From the NCBI GenBank assembly GCA_017473795.1, contig JAFUJE010000062.1:1-11305 (forward strand): a stretch of 11,305 nt of DNA, given 5' to 3'. The translations under genes were made by a program, and so were the position numbers. Below, piece after piece: positions 1-6,835 of the stretch. Source of the DNA: Clostridia bacterium (GTDB taxonomy: Bacteria; Bacillota; Clostridia; Christensenellales; UBA1242). Below the pieces are notes generated by a model. The model was not told the origin of the DNA. It did not search any database and saw nothing but the letters and a program-made list of their open reading frames with translations. Each line of letters begins with the position of its first letter. The stretch's first letter is position 1.

Positions 1-610
1 AGCAAGACAAGTCCTCATTGGAACCACCACCACGTGCCACAATAATTAAATCAACATTTTGTGTACGATTAAAATAAGCAATCCCGGCACAAATTTCACG
101 CACAGCATTTTCGCCTTGCACAGCAGCCGGATACAAAACAATATCCACAACCGGATTACGGCGTTTGGTTACCGTCATAATATCATGAATTACGGCTCCG
201 TATCGAGAACTAACCACGCCAATCCTTTTTACCTTAGCCGGCATGGCTTTTTTCTTATCAAACAAGCCCTCACTTTTTAATTTTTCGGTTAAAACTTTGA
301 GTTGTTCCAATAAATCGCCAGCGCCAGTCTTAACCAAAGCGTGTACATTAAAATTGATTTTACCGGCTTTTTGCCAATAATCGACTGTACCACGAACTGT
401 CACTTGGTCGCCGTTTTTTACCTGACAACGAGATTGGTCCCAACAAACACAGGGAATCGAGGCTTCCAGGTCTCGCAAAGTAAACCAAACACCATTACCC
501 CGCAACGACGCACCAGAAACTTCCCCGTTTAACAAAACATTGTGCAACATTTCTTCGGCCACGAAAACCGACTTAATGTAATTATTTAATTGAGTTACTG
601 ATAACTCCAT
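1..610 (-). CDS. xseA: Exodeoxyribonuclease VII large subunit, N-terminal part (cut by window edge)
   Basis: The gene starts at the ATG at 608-610 and gives 203 codons with no stop before the left edge, so about half of a protein usually near 450 residues is present. Exonuclease VII (XseA with several XseB) degrades single-stranded DNA to oligonucleotides in the cytoplasm. The N-terminal ~100 residues fit the OB-fold nucleic-acid binding domain (NGEVSGASLRGNGVWFTLRD). Next comes the start of the catalytic domain: KRIGVVSSRYGAVIHDI around residues 125-142, then the signature VARGGGSNEDL near residues 191-201. Family members usually read TSPTGAA where this one reads SSRYGAV. The start is 1 bp after the nusB stop, and a GGAG (615-618) overlaps that stop with a short 4-nt spacing, so translation is probably coupled to nusB. 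In many Bacillota folD lies between nusB and xseA; it is absent here. Identity is secure from motifs and gene order. Confidence 0.95.
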   Translation of the reverse strand, partial: MELSVTQLNNYIKSVFVAEEMLHNVLLNGEVSGASLRGNGVWFTLRDLEASIPCVCWDQSRCQVKNGDQVTVRGTVDYWQKAGKINFNVHALVKTGAGDLLEQLKVLTEKLKSEGLFDKKKAMPAKVKRIGVVSSRYGAVIHDIMTVTKRRNPVVDIVLYPAAVQGENAVREICAGIAYFNRTQNVDLIIVARGGGSNEDLSC

Positions 611-611
611 A

Positions 612-1013
612 CTACTCCGCTAACTTGGCAAGCATACCATTAACAAAAGAACCACTTTGCGCATCGCCATATTTTTTTGCCAGATTAACCGCTTCATTAA
701 TGATAACCGGCACAGGAACATTACCAAGCAACATCTCGGCAGACGCCAACCGTAATACAGCCAAGTCGGTTTGACGTAAACGGTCAATCGTCCATTTTTG
801 CAAACGGTCACTGATACGTTGGTCAATTTTTACACGCAAATCTTGAAAAGTATTAACCACTTGTTCAATGTATTGCTTTTCCTGTTGCGGTGCTGTTTTT
901 GCGTCCAAAGCCAAACCCCACGCATCTGCATCAAGAGCCGTTCCATTGCCCGCAGCAAAAATCAAACGGAAAGCAACTTCACGAGATTCACTTCTGCTTA
1001 GTGCTTGCCCCAT
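612..1013 (-). CDS. nusB: Transcription antitermination factor NusB
   Basis: This encodes a small all-helical RNA-binding protein that, with NusE (ribosomal protein S10), binds boxA RNA and supports antitermination of rRNA operons. From the ATG at 1011-1013 it is 133 residues, the normal length (about 130-140). The N-terminal helix SRSESREVAFRLIFA matches the usual R-x-x-A-F-x-x-L-F pattern. The C-terminal half has the family signature: W-x-x-DRLRQTDLAVLRLASAEML, then PVPVIINEAVNLAKKYGD and SGSFVNGMLAKLAE. An ATG 36 bases further upstream (1049) is in frame, but it adds 12 residues the family lacks and lengthens the overlap with the upstream gene, so I prefer 1013. Even so the first 26 bp overlap the end of the Asp23-like gene in another frame, which suggests translational coupling. 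No strong Shine-Dalgarno is seen; there is only a G-run about 10 nt upstream. Confidence 0.95.
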   Translation of the reverse strand: MGQALSRSESREVAFRLIFAAGNGTALDADAWGLALDAKTAPQQEKQYIEQVVNTFQDLRVKIDQRISDRLQKWTIDRLRQTDLAVLRLASAEMLLGNVPVPVIINEAVNLAKKYGDAQSGSFVNGMLAKLAE

Positions 1014-1353
1014 ACTTTGCGCCCCGTACATAAATATTAACTCGATCAATTTTATCCTTGGTAAATTGTGATGCCGTATTTAAGACTGCTTCTTGTACAC
1101 GATAAGCCACGTCGGGCACCGAAAAACCTGTCAACACCGAAATGTTAACATCAACAATCAAATTACTACTATCTTTACAACGACTAATTTTAATTCCCGT
1201 ATCTTTTGCTTTGGCTTTATATGGTTTTTTACCAACACTGGCAACACCACGAACTTCCTTAATAGAAAGTGCTAAAGATTCATTTAATAAATCATTAGCA
1301 AAACGTGTTTGTCCCAAATATTCGCCGTTTTCAATGTGTACAATGGTTTCCAT
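988..1353 (-). CDS. Asp23/Gls24 (DUF322) family envelope stress-like protein
   Basis: This 121-residue protein has the Asp23/DUF322 fold pattern. It contains an N-terminal helical stretch (FANDLLNESLALSIKEVRGVASV), a basic linker (KKPYKAKAKDTGIKI), the strand-rich core LIVDVNISVLTGFSVPDVAYRVQEAVLNTAS (residues 65-95, split here by eye), and the ending VDRVNIYVRGAKYG-like strand (its exact residues are IDRVNIYVRGAKYG). Family members in Bacillota are cytoplasmic or membrane-associated proteins linked to cell-envelope stress. The paralogue next to nusB is very common (often called YqhY in Bacillus) and has been connected with control of fatty-acid synthesis through acetyl-CoA carboxylase. The acc genes that often precede it are not here; cmk precedes it instead, with a 3-bp gap. 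The gene ends in TGA and overlaps nusB by 26 bp. No Shine-Dalgarno is visible before the ATG, so initiation probably relies on ribosomes finishing cmk. The family call is firm; the precise role is not. Confidence 0.88.
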   Translation of the reverse strand: METIVHIENGEYLGQTRFANDLLNESLALSIKEVRGVASVGKKPYKAKAKDTGIKISRCKDSSNLIVDVNISVLTGFSVPDVAYRVQEAVLNTASQFTKDKIDRVNIYVRGAKYGASTKQK

Positions 1354-1356
1354 TAA

Positions 1357-2019
1357 TTATAGTTTAATATATTTCGCAATCGTGTCAATGGTTTGTTTTA
1401 GCGTTAAGTTACTGTTATCAATGTAAATTGCGTCTGGTGCTTGTCTTAACGGAGCCACTTTACGGTTCATATCTTGTTCGTCACGTTGACGGACTTGCTC
1501 TATCATATCCGCCAAAGTAATATTTTCGCCTTTCGCATCTAAATCTTTTTTACGACGTTTCGCACGTACTTCCAATGATGCCGTTAAGAAGAATTTATAC
1601 TGAGCGTTAGGTAAAACTACAGTACCGATATCCCGCCCTTCTAAGATGTAATTGCCTTGTGCCGCAACCGCTGCAATTTGGCGGTTAACATAATCACGTA
1701 CTCCCAAATAAGCCGCAATAACCGGAACTGCTAAACTAACACGGTTTTCACGGATACGTGGTGTCACATCATGCCCTTGGACAAAAACACGCAAGTCGTG
1801 TTGTGCCGCTGAAAACAAACGTAAATTAATCTTATTTAAGTTTAATAATACTTGTTTCTCGTCATGAATATCGATGTTATTATCCAACAAAAACAAAGTT
1901 ACAGCACGATAAGCCGCACCGGTATCCAATGCTGGAATTCCTAATTTTTGTGACAATCCTTTGGTTACTGCCCCTTTACCACTGGCCACTGGGCCATCAA
2001 TTGCAATGTTAATACTCAT
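1357..2019 (-). CDS. cmk: Cytidylate (CMP/dCMP) kinase
   Basis: This 220-residue cytoplasmic enzyme transfers phosphate from ATP to CMP or dCMP, feeding CDP/CTP and dCTP pools. The length is normal. Motifs in order are the P-loop IDGPVASGKGAV (residues 7-18), LDTGAAYRAV (31-40) for nucleotide binding, LEGRDIGTVVLPNA (126-139), FLTASLEVRAKRR (144-156), and the CMP/lid region RQRDEQDMNRKVAPL (177-191) followed by DAIYID (196-201). One oddity is that the hydroxyl residue that normally follows GKG or GKS (Thr) is Ala17, while the rest of the P-loop is intact. Another is DMNR, where most homologues have D-S-x-R. The gene's ATG overlaps the stop of the upstream SurE-like gene as ATGA, with no clear Shine-Dalgarno (only GGGA some 9 nt upstream), so translation is probably coupled. 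Cmk next to an rluB-type gene is common in Bacillota; here rluB is divergent and two SurE-like genes intervene. Confidence 0.95.
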   Translation of the reverse strand: MSINIAIDGPVASGKGAVTKGLSQKLGIPALDTGAAYRAVTLFLLDNNIDIHDEKQVLLNLNKINLRLFSAAQHDLRVFVQGHDVTPRIRENRVSLAVPVIAAYLGVRDYVNRQIAAVAAQGNYILEGRDIGTVVLPNAQYKFFLTASLEVRAKRRKKDLDAKGENITLADMIEQVRQRDEQDMNRKVAPLRQAPDAIYIDNSNLTLKQTIDTIAKYIKL

Positions 2020-2786
2020 AATTTAATTCCCGCTTTTTGCAAAGCAGTTAATGCCTCCCCCTTTAGTAAATCTAATTTAAACGGTGTCAAAGTTATGTAA
2101 CCCTGTTTCAACCAGTATAAATCACCTTTTTGTTCATAGGCTTCCAAGCCAAATTCCATTAACGGACTCTTCAACCAAGCAAATGTCGAACCGAACGGAT
2201 TAACCTCAATTTCATATTCATTATCCAAAAGTCCATCAGTCAATGCAGCCGGCATAATGTTTTTGGGTTTGAATTTTTCCGGAAAATTAACATTAAGCAT
2301 ACCATAATCCGGAATTTGTTTGGCCAAGTACTCCAATTTACGAGACACGAACTTAACTACAGGACGATAAGCACGTTCTTTTTTTTCATTGGGAATTGCC
2401 GCACTTAAAGCCATACTTTTGATACCTTGAATTGTGCCTTCCATGGCGGCGGAAACGACACCGCTGGTGTAAACCATATTTCCTCGATTATTAACTGGGT
2501 CAATTCCCGCAATAATTAAATCCGGTTTATCCAACAACAATTTATCCAAAGCCAAAGCCACACAGTCACACGGCGTACCATCAACCGACCAAATTTTGAC
2601 ATTATCTAAAACATACCATTGTTGTGCATGTAACGGTCTTTGGTCGACAGTTAATGAATGTCCGGAACCAACTTGGCGATTTAATGGCGCCACGATACAC
2701 ACACGATGGTCTTTACATAATTCTTTGGCCAAAGCCACGATGCCCGGATGAAAACAACCCGCTTCATTAGTTAATAAGATTTTCAT
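2016..2786 (-). CDS. SurE-like protein 1, divergent, metal-site residues replaced
   Basis: This 256-residue protein clearly has the SurE fold, the family of 5'/3'-nucleotidases that act on nucleoside monophosphates. It shows MKILLTN at the N terminus, VAPLNRQVGSGHSLTV (32-47), GTPCDC (70-75), KPDLIIAGID (87-96) and TSGVVSAAMEG (107-117). Near the C terminus are MLNVNFP and the Y-x-x-LTPF strand. The four metal ligands known in Thermotoga SurE (Asp8, Asp9, Ser39, Asn95) align by eye with Glu8, Ala9, Val39 and Asp96. The canonical NDDG is NEAG. It therefore looks like an enzyme with an altered or lost metal site rather than an ordinary nucleotidase. It is the better conserved of the two tandem copies. 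It starts inside the end of the upstream copy (ATGA overlap) behind the strongest Shine-Dalgarno seen in the window (AAGGAGGT at 2793-2800, 6 nt from ATG), and it overlaps cmk in the same way. I am sure of the fold and unsure of the activity. Confidence 0.82.
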   Translation of the reverse strand: MKILLTNEAGCFHPGIVALAKELCKDHRVCIVAPLNRQVGSGHSLTVDQRPLHAQQWYVLDNVKIWSVDGTPCDCVALALDKLLLDKPDLIIAGIDPVNNRGNMVYTSGVVSAAMEGTIQGIKSMALSAAIPNEKKERAYRPVVKFVSRKLEYLAKQIPDYGMLNVNFPEKFKPKNIMPAALTDGLLDNEYEIEVNPFGSTFAWLKSPLMEFGLEAYEQKGDLYWLKQGYITLTPFKLDLLKGEALTALQKAGIKL

Positions 2787-3583
2787 TTTGCAACCTCCTT
2801 ACGCATCTGTTCCAGACTTGCCATATCCGTGCAATTATAAGTTAACGGAGCCATAATAATGTAGTTTTGCTTAAAATAAGCCATACCGGCTGTCGGAGCT
2901 ACTTCGGTCTTGCTGGAACTTTCACGTTCCACCAACTGTGCCCAATAATAAGGATTACCTTTACAGTCCACCTTTTCTAAGTAGCGGGTCATTTTTGTTA
3001 AATTATCCATTGACGAAATACCGACACCTTGGAAGTCTTCGTATTTTTTTACCAGCGGGATTGTAATATTTAAGAAGGTATCCGTCGGTAATTTAGCTTT
3101 AGCAAATTTTTCGATATTTTTAGCAATGAATTGTGCCGCCGGCAACAAATCGGCTTCCTTATGCCCACCCAGTTGCATCGGAACACCTACTGCAAGACAA
3201 GGAACATTACTGAAAGCGGCTTGCATCGCCATACCAATATTGGAAGAACAGAAGACATCGGTCCCCAAAGAAATACCATTACTGATACCACAAATAACAA
3301 TATTGGGTTTACGGTGACGCATAATATTACCCAACATAATCGAAATCATATCGGCCGGCGTACCTTGAAACTTGTAAGCAGGGATACGAGTTCCATTAAT
3401 CGTATAATTCGAAATTTGTTTAAATTTAATTGGAAAACCGCTGTATGAAAAAGCGTTACCTTTTTGACGTCCCGAACCTTCCAAAGAACAAACCGTAACT
3501 GAATGTTTTTTCGACAGTTCCCCCGCCAGAACTTTAAGTTCTGCTGACTCTAAATTTCTCACATTTGCAATTAGGATATTCAT
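2783..3583 (-). CDS. SurE-like protein 2, highly divergent, probable pseudoenzyme
   Basis: At 266 residues this is a tandem relative of the next gene. The SurE outline remains: MNILIANV start, a Rossmann-like N-terminal half, KFQGTPAD (71-78, matching the GTPADC motif), KPNIVICGIS (92-101), a long central helix region, FLNITIP, and the C-terminal Y-Y-W and Y-IIMAPLTY strands that match the SurE YWxxG and GYVSITPL segments. The catalytic features are gone. NDDG has become NVRN, the Ser39 position is Gln-like within GRQKGNAFSY, the Asn95 position is Ser101, and the SGTVxxAMEG helix start is SSNIGMAMQA. It probably has no phosphatase activity. SurE proteins form domain-swapped dimers, so a heterodimer with the adjacent copy is possible; that is inference. 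It is the first gene of the minus-strand operon. No Shine-Dalgarno precedes its ATG, and a -10-like element sits so close that the mRNA may be leaderless. Confidence 0.72.
   Translation of the reverse strand: MNILIANVRNLESAELKVLAGELSKKHSVTVCSLEGSGRQKGNAFSYSGFPIKFKQISNYTINGTRIPAYKFQGTPADMISIMLGNIMRHRKPNIVICGISNGISLGTDVFCSSNIGMAMQAAFSNVPCLAVGVPMQLGGHKEADLLPAAQFIAKNIEKFAKAKLPTDTFLNITIPLVKKYEDFQGVGISSMDNLTKMTRYLEKVDCKGNPYYWAQLVERESSSKTEVAPTAGMAYFKQNYIIMAPLTYNCTDMASLEQMRKEVAK
2793..2800 (-). promoter_or_regulatory. Strong Shine-Dalgarno for SurE-like gene 1
   Basis: On the minus strand this reads AAGGAGGT and ends 6 nt before the ATG at 2784-2786. It lies inside the last codons of the upstream SurE-like gene. 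It fixes the start of the downstream gene and shows that this organism uses ordinary Shine-Dalgarno initiation at internal operon genes. That makes its absence before the first genes of transcripts more telling. Confidence 0.85.
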
Positions 3584-3619
3584 TAACTTTATGATATACT
3601 TTTTTTAGATGAGAGTAAA
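3584..3619 (-). promoter_or_regulatory. Candidate promoter of the SurE/cmk/nusB/xseA operon
   Basis: Reading the minus strand, TTTACT (3619-3614) is a possible -35 element and TATCAT (3596-3591) a -10 element, separated by 17 nt. The expected start would be at about 3584, one base before the ATG at 3583, giving a leaderless mRNA. The -35 element lies inside the opposite gene. The elements are degenerate and the call is inferred from spacing only, supported by the lack of any ribosome binding site. Confidence 0.45.
3592..3600 (+). promoter_or_regulatory. Candidate extended -10 promoter of the RluB-type gene
   Basis: TGATATACT fits the extended -10 form TGnTATAAT with one mismatch. A start 7 nt after its end falls on the A at 3607, two bases before the ATG at 3609, so the transcript would be leaderless. 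There is no convincing -35 at 17 nt, which extended -10 promoters can tolerate; TTGCAA at 3565-3570 is 19 nt from an alternative -10, TATGAT (3590-3595). The element overlaps the opposing -10 of the divergent operon. Confidence 0.5.
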
Positions 3620-4319
3620 CAAATATCTTGCGTTATGTGGTTTAGGCAGTCGTCGCCATGTGGAAAGTTTAGTCACGGCAGGTCGTGTCCGTTTAAATGG
3701 CGTGGTGATTACCGATTTAGCCACCTTAATTCCTGAAGATGCAACAGTTACTGTGGATAATCGTCCGGTCAAGCCGACAACGGATAAAGTCTATATTTTG
3801 TTAAACAAACCGGCCGGTGTTGTTTCCACAACTTATGACCCACAAGGTCGTCCTACGGTACTTGACGTAATTTTGAGCAATCCGAAGCAATATGCAACAT
3901 TGTTAAAATCGGTACGTTTATATCCGGTTGGTCGCTTAGATTACCATACTTGCGGTTTGTTAATTTTAACTAATGACGGTGCTTTAACCAAACAACTGAC
4001 CCACCCTTCCACCCACGTAGACAAACTTTACCATGCGACAGTCGACCGCCCGGTAACCAAAAGCGAATTGGAAACTTTATCCCAAGGTGTAAAAATTGAT
4101 GGTGTCAAAACTGCTCCGGCGTCATTTACTTACATAAAACACGACCGCACACAAATCCAAGTTATTATTCATGAAGGTCGCAACCGTCAAATTCGTAAGA
4201 TGTTTGAAACTTTAGGAATCAAAGTAACACACTTAACCCGCTTACAAGAAGGTAAATTAAGTTTAGGAAACTTACCCGTCGGCGATTGGAAATTCATTCG
4301 CAAGAGCCAAATTATCTAA
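3609..4319 (+). CDS. rluB: Ribosomal large-subunit pseudouridine synthase, RsuA/RluB family
   Basis: This 236-residue protein converts a uridine in rRNA to pseudouridine, by analogy with RluB acting on 23S rRNA near the peptidyl transferase centre. Residues 1-50 form an S4 RNA-binding domain (MRVNKYLALCGLGSRRHVES, then LVTAGRVRLNG). The catalytic domain follows: LLNKPAGVVST (64-74), PVGRLDYHTCGLLILTNDG (106-124) with catalytic Asp111, and HEGRNRQIRKMFE (188-200). The length is typical of RluB rather than the longer RluD type. The symbol is by family; RsuA (16S) cannot be fully excluded, although Bacillota members next to cmk are usually annotated RluB. The ATG has no Shine-Dalgarno and may be on a leaderless mRNA. 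It is convergent with the Ca2+ ATPase gene, whose stop lies 6 bp away, leaving no room for a terminator between them. Confidence 0.92.
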   Translation: MRVNKYLALCGLGSRRHVESLVTAGRVRLNGVVITDLATLIPEDATVTVDNRPVKPTTDKVYILLNKPAGVVSTTYDPQGRPTVLDVILSNPKQYATLLKSVRLYPVGRLDYHTCGLLILTNDGALTKQLTHPSTHVDKLYHATVDRPVTKSELETLSQGVKIDGVKTAPASFTYIKHDRTQIQVIIHEGRNRQIRKMFETLGIKVTHLTRLQEGKLSLGNLPVGDWKFIRKSQII

Positions 4320-4325
4320 ACACAT

Positions 4326-6821
4326 TTAATGGCGGAAAATGGCTTGACGGAACATTTCGGCAGGCAACATTGACAATGCCAAAACACCAGCAAAGACGAT
4401 GTAACCCCAATCTATCGGTACGGTACGGAAAATACCGCCGCCAAAGAAGATAATGAAAAATTGCGAGATGATAATGGCGACCATAATTATGACAAAGGCT
4501 TTGTTTTTCAATAAACCACGTAACAAATTTAAACCATTGGCTCGGGCATTGAAAGCATTGCAAACATTCAAGAACATAAAGAAGGTAAAGAACACGGTAA
4601 CGAAAACTTGTTGGTTGCCGACAATTTTTTGAACGTAAGGCGACAGTAAAAACCACATACAAATAATACTGCCGAAAACACTACCCCAGATAATCTTGCC
4701 CCACATTGTTTTAGTAATCAGACTTTCGTCACGCCGTTTGGGTGGTTGCTTCATATAAATGGCAGCCGGTTTTTCACCACCAAAAGCCAATCCTGCCAAA
4801 GTATCCATGACTAAATTAATCCACAACATTTGAATCACAGTAATGGGCGCCGCAATACCGAACAAGGGTGCTAAAATGCAAATCACCATGGCAATAAAGT
4901 TAATTGTTAATTTAAACACCAGGAACTTACGAATACTTTCAAACAAAGTTCGCCCAAAAGAAACGGCTTTGGTAATTGATTGAATGTTATCGTCCATAAT
5001 GACAATATCGCCGGCGGCTTTGGCAACCTCGGTCCCACTCCCCATAGCAAAACCAAGTTCGGCTCGCTTCAATGCCGGTGCATCATTAACACCATCGCCG
5101 GTCATACCAACCACCAAGTTTAAACTTTGTGCGACCCGTACCAAGCGGCTTTTGTCTTGCGGATAAGCCCGAGCCACCACCCGCAACTTGGGGAGTAATT
5201 GTGCTAAAGCAGTATCATCTAAATTGTTTAATTCGTCGCTGGTGAGAACTAAACCCTGTTCATCTAAAATACCAACTTCACGAGCCACAGCCACCGCCGT
5301 ATCACGAGCATCACCCGTTACCAACACGACTTGAATTTGGGCCGTATGCAAAGTCTCAATACTGGTACGAGCCTCAGGTCGCACCGCATCACGAATGACA
5401 ACAAATCCCAGCAAGACCTCACCTTGCGTAATGCAAATGACACGCATGGCTTGTTGGTTTAATTCACTCACCTTTTGTAATAAACGCATACGTTGCAAAT
5501 GGTCTAATTGACAACGTGGTAAAAGCACTTCGGTCGCACCTTTATAATAAGTTTCACCCTGAGCAGTCGTAGTTGCCATAAATTTGGTTGCCGAGGAGAA
5601 TGGCTGGACATTTTGCTTGGTTACCTTTGGCATGACCCCGTCTAATAACTCATTGCCAAAAGCCGCCAACACACGGTCGGTAATATTGCCACCAATAAAA
5701 CCTTGTGGTGTCGATTCGGCCTCGTTATTTACAACCAAAGCAGTACCCAATAACTGTCCGAATCCACCTAAATGACTGCGGAAGTCTTGGGTAATATACT
5801 GACCGTTCGGCAGCAAAACCCCGCACACGGTCAATTTACCTTGAGTAATCGTTCCGGTTTTATCTGTAAACAAAATATTTAAACTGCCGGCTGTTTCTAC
5901 CGCACTTAGTTTCCGCACTAACAATTGGTCCCGCATCATCGCTCGCATATTAGACGACAGAACTACAGTAATCATCATGGGCAAACCGTCGGGTACCGCC
6001 ATAACGACAACGGACACGACCAAGGTAATGGCTGCAAGGATTTCTTGAAAAGTAATCCCGCCTCCGCTCACGCTGATTAAGAAAGTAATTGCCGCAATCG
6101 CTGCCCCGATGTAACCAATCGCCGAAACTAAATTAGCCAATTTTGAAAGTTTCACTTTTAACGGACTGGTAGGTGCAGAATCGGTCAAACCTTGTGCTAT
6201 CTTTCCGTAAGCCGTTTGGTCGCCAACCGAAGTAACCCGCATGACACCACTGCCACCCGTAACAACCGTTCCCGAAAACAGTTGCTCAGGTGCCAAAAAG
6301 TCAACCTTACCTGATTCGCTTTTGGAACTAACGTGTTTGTGGCATTCCAAACTTTCACCGTTTAAAATACTTTGGTCCACACTCAACGTACCATCAACCA
6401 TGACACCGTCAGCAGGTACTTTATCGCCACTGCCCAACAAAACAATATCGCCCACAACAATATCAGTTGCAGACAACAAAACTGTTTTACCGCTACGCTT
6501 GACACGAGTTTTAATTTGTCCGGACATTTTTTCCAATTTTTTAAAGGCTGATTCACTGCCTAATTCGCTTAACGTACTAACCATAACGGCAATACAAATA
6601 GACGCTACGATTCCAAACGTTTCTAAAAAATTGTGCGTATAAAATAAACAAGCAAGATTAATGCCGGTAACAATCATTAAAATTTTCATGATGGGGTCGC
6701 CCAAGTTGCTGACAAAAATTTGCCAAAAACTGCGTTTCTTAGGTGGTGTTAAAGTATTGGCGCCGTATTGTTGGCGGGCCTGAGCAACCTCCTGCTGAGT
6801 CAAACCTTTAAAATCTTGCAT
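4326..6821 (-). CDS. PMCA-type (P2B-like) calcium-transporting P-type ATPase
   Basis: This 831-residue membrane pump probably exports Ca2+ from the cytoplasm at the cost of ATP. It has a cation-ATPase N-terminal segment (GLTQQEVAQARQQYGANTL, 6-24), M1-M2 at about 45-85, and the actuator domain with NGES (154-157). M3-M4 lie at about 230-290, including the ion-site motif PDGLP (277-281). The phosphorylation motif is DKTGT with Asp320, the nucleotide-binding KGA starts at Lys428, and TGD (502-504) and TGDGVNDAP (574-582) form the hinge. M5-M10 lie at about 635-825, with Asn669 and Asp673 in M6 (WINLVMDTLAGLA), the residues that bind Ca2+ in PMCA pumps. Two oddities are the actuator TGE written NGE, and the M4 Glu of PEGLP replaced by Asp278. 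The gene follows a hairpin terminator, so it is probably transcribed alone. No Shine-Dalgarno precedes the ATG. Class is secure; exact ion specificity is inferred. Confidence 0.92.
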   Translation of the reverse strand: MQDFKGLTQQEVAQARQQYGANTLTPPKKRSFWQIFVSNLGDPIMKILMIVTGINLACLFYTHNFLETFGIVASICIAVMVSTLSELGSESAFKKLEKMSGQIKTRVKRSGKTVLLSATDIVVGDIVLLGSGDKVPADGVMVDGTLSVDQSILNGESLECHKHVSSKSESGKVDFLAPEQLFSGTVVTGGSGVMRVTSVGDQTAYGKIAQGLTDSAPTSPLKVKLSKLANLVSAIGYIGAAIAAITFLISVSGGGITFQEILAAITLVVSVVVMAVPDGLPMMITVVLSSNMRAMMRDQLLVRKLSAVETAGSLNILFTDKTGTITQGKLTVCGVLLPNGQYITQDFRSHLGGFGQLLGTALVVNNEAESTPQGFIGGNITDRVLAAFGNELLDGVMPKVTKQNVQPFSSATKFMATTTAQGETYYKGATEVLLPRCQLDHLQRMRLLQKVSELNQQAMRVICITQGEVLLGFVVIRDAVRPEARTSIETLHTAQIQVVLVTGDARDTAVAVAREVGILDEQGLVLTSDELNNLDDTALAQLLPKLRVVARAYPQDKSRLVRVAQSLNLVVGMTGDGVNDAPALKRAELGFAMGSGTEVAKAAGDIVIMDDNIQSITKAVSFGRTLFESIRKFLVFKLTINFIAMVICILAPLFGIAAPITVIQMLWINLVMDTLAGLAFGGEKPAAIYMKQPPKRRDESLITKTMWGKIIWGSVFGSIICMWFLLSPYVQKIVGNQQVFVTVFFTFFMFLNVCNAFNARANGLNLLRGLLKNKAFVIIMVAIIISQFFIIFFGGGIFRTVPIDWGYIVFAGVLALSMLPAEMFRQAIFRH

Positions 6822-6827
6822 TGTCTA

Positions 6828-6835
6828 TGTATATA
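6828..6835 (-). promoter_or_regulatory. Candidate -10 region of the Ca2+ ATPase gene
   Basis: On the minus strand the bases read TATATACA, offering two overlapping -10 hexamers (TATATA and TATACA). Either places the transcription start 0-2 nt before the ATG at 6821. No ribosome binding site is present between this element and the start codon. I cannot see a good -35, so this is weak on its own, but it repeats the pattern at the surE/rluB divergence. Confidence 0.3.

Noticed and set aside
1014..1049. Upstream in-frame ATG extending NusB by 12 residues
   Set aside because: The added residues do not match the NusB family start and would lengthen the overlap with the Asp23-like gene from 26 to 62 bp; the ATG at 1013 gives normal length.
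1356..1361. Perfect TATAAT on the minus strand just before the Asp23-like gene
   Set aside because: It ends only 2 nt before the ATG, so a start from it would fall inside the coding sequence. It is made of the AT-rich end of cmk and its stop, with no -35.
988..3583. Possibility that TGA codes for Trp (Mycoplasma-type code)
   Set aside because: TGA ends both SurE-like genes and the Asp23-like gene exactly at expected family ends and overlaps, and Trp residues at conserved sites are TGG.
4320..4325. Bidirectional terminator between rluB and the Ca2+ ATPase
   Set aside because: Only 6 bp separate the two stop codons and I found no convincing hairpin with a T-tract spanning them.
4312..4662. 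116-codon open frame on the minus strand overlapping the Ca2+ ATPase end
   Set aside because: It is a shadow of the ATPase gene in another frame, Cys/Trp/His-rich with no family resemblance, and it also overlaps the rluB stop.
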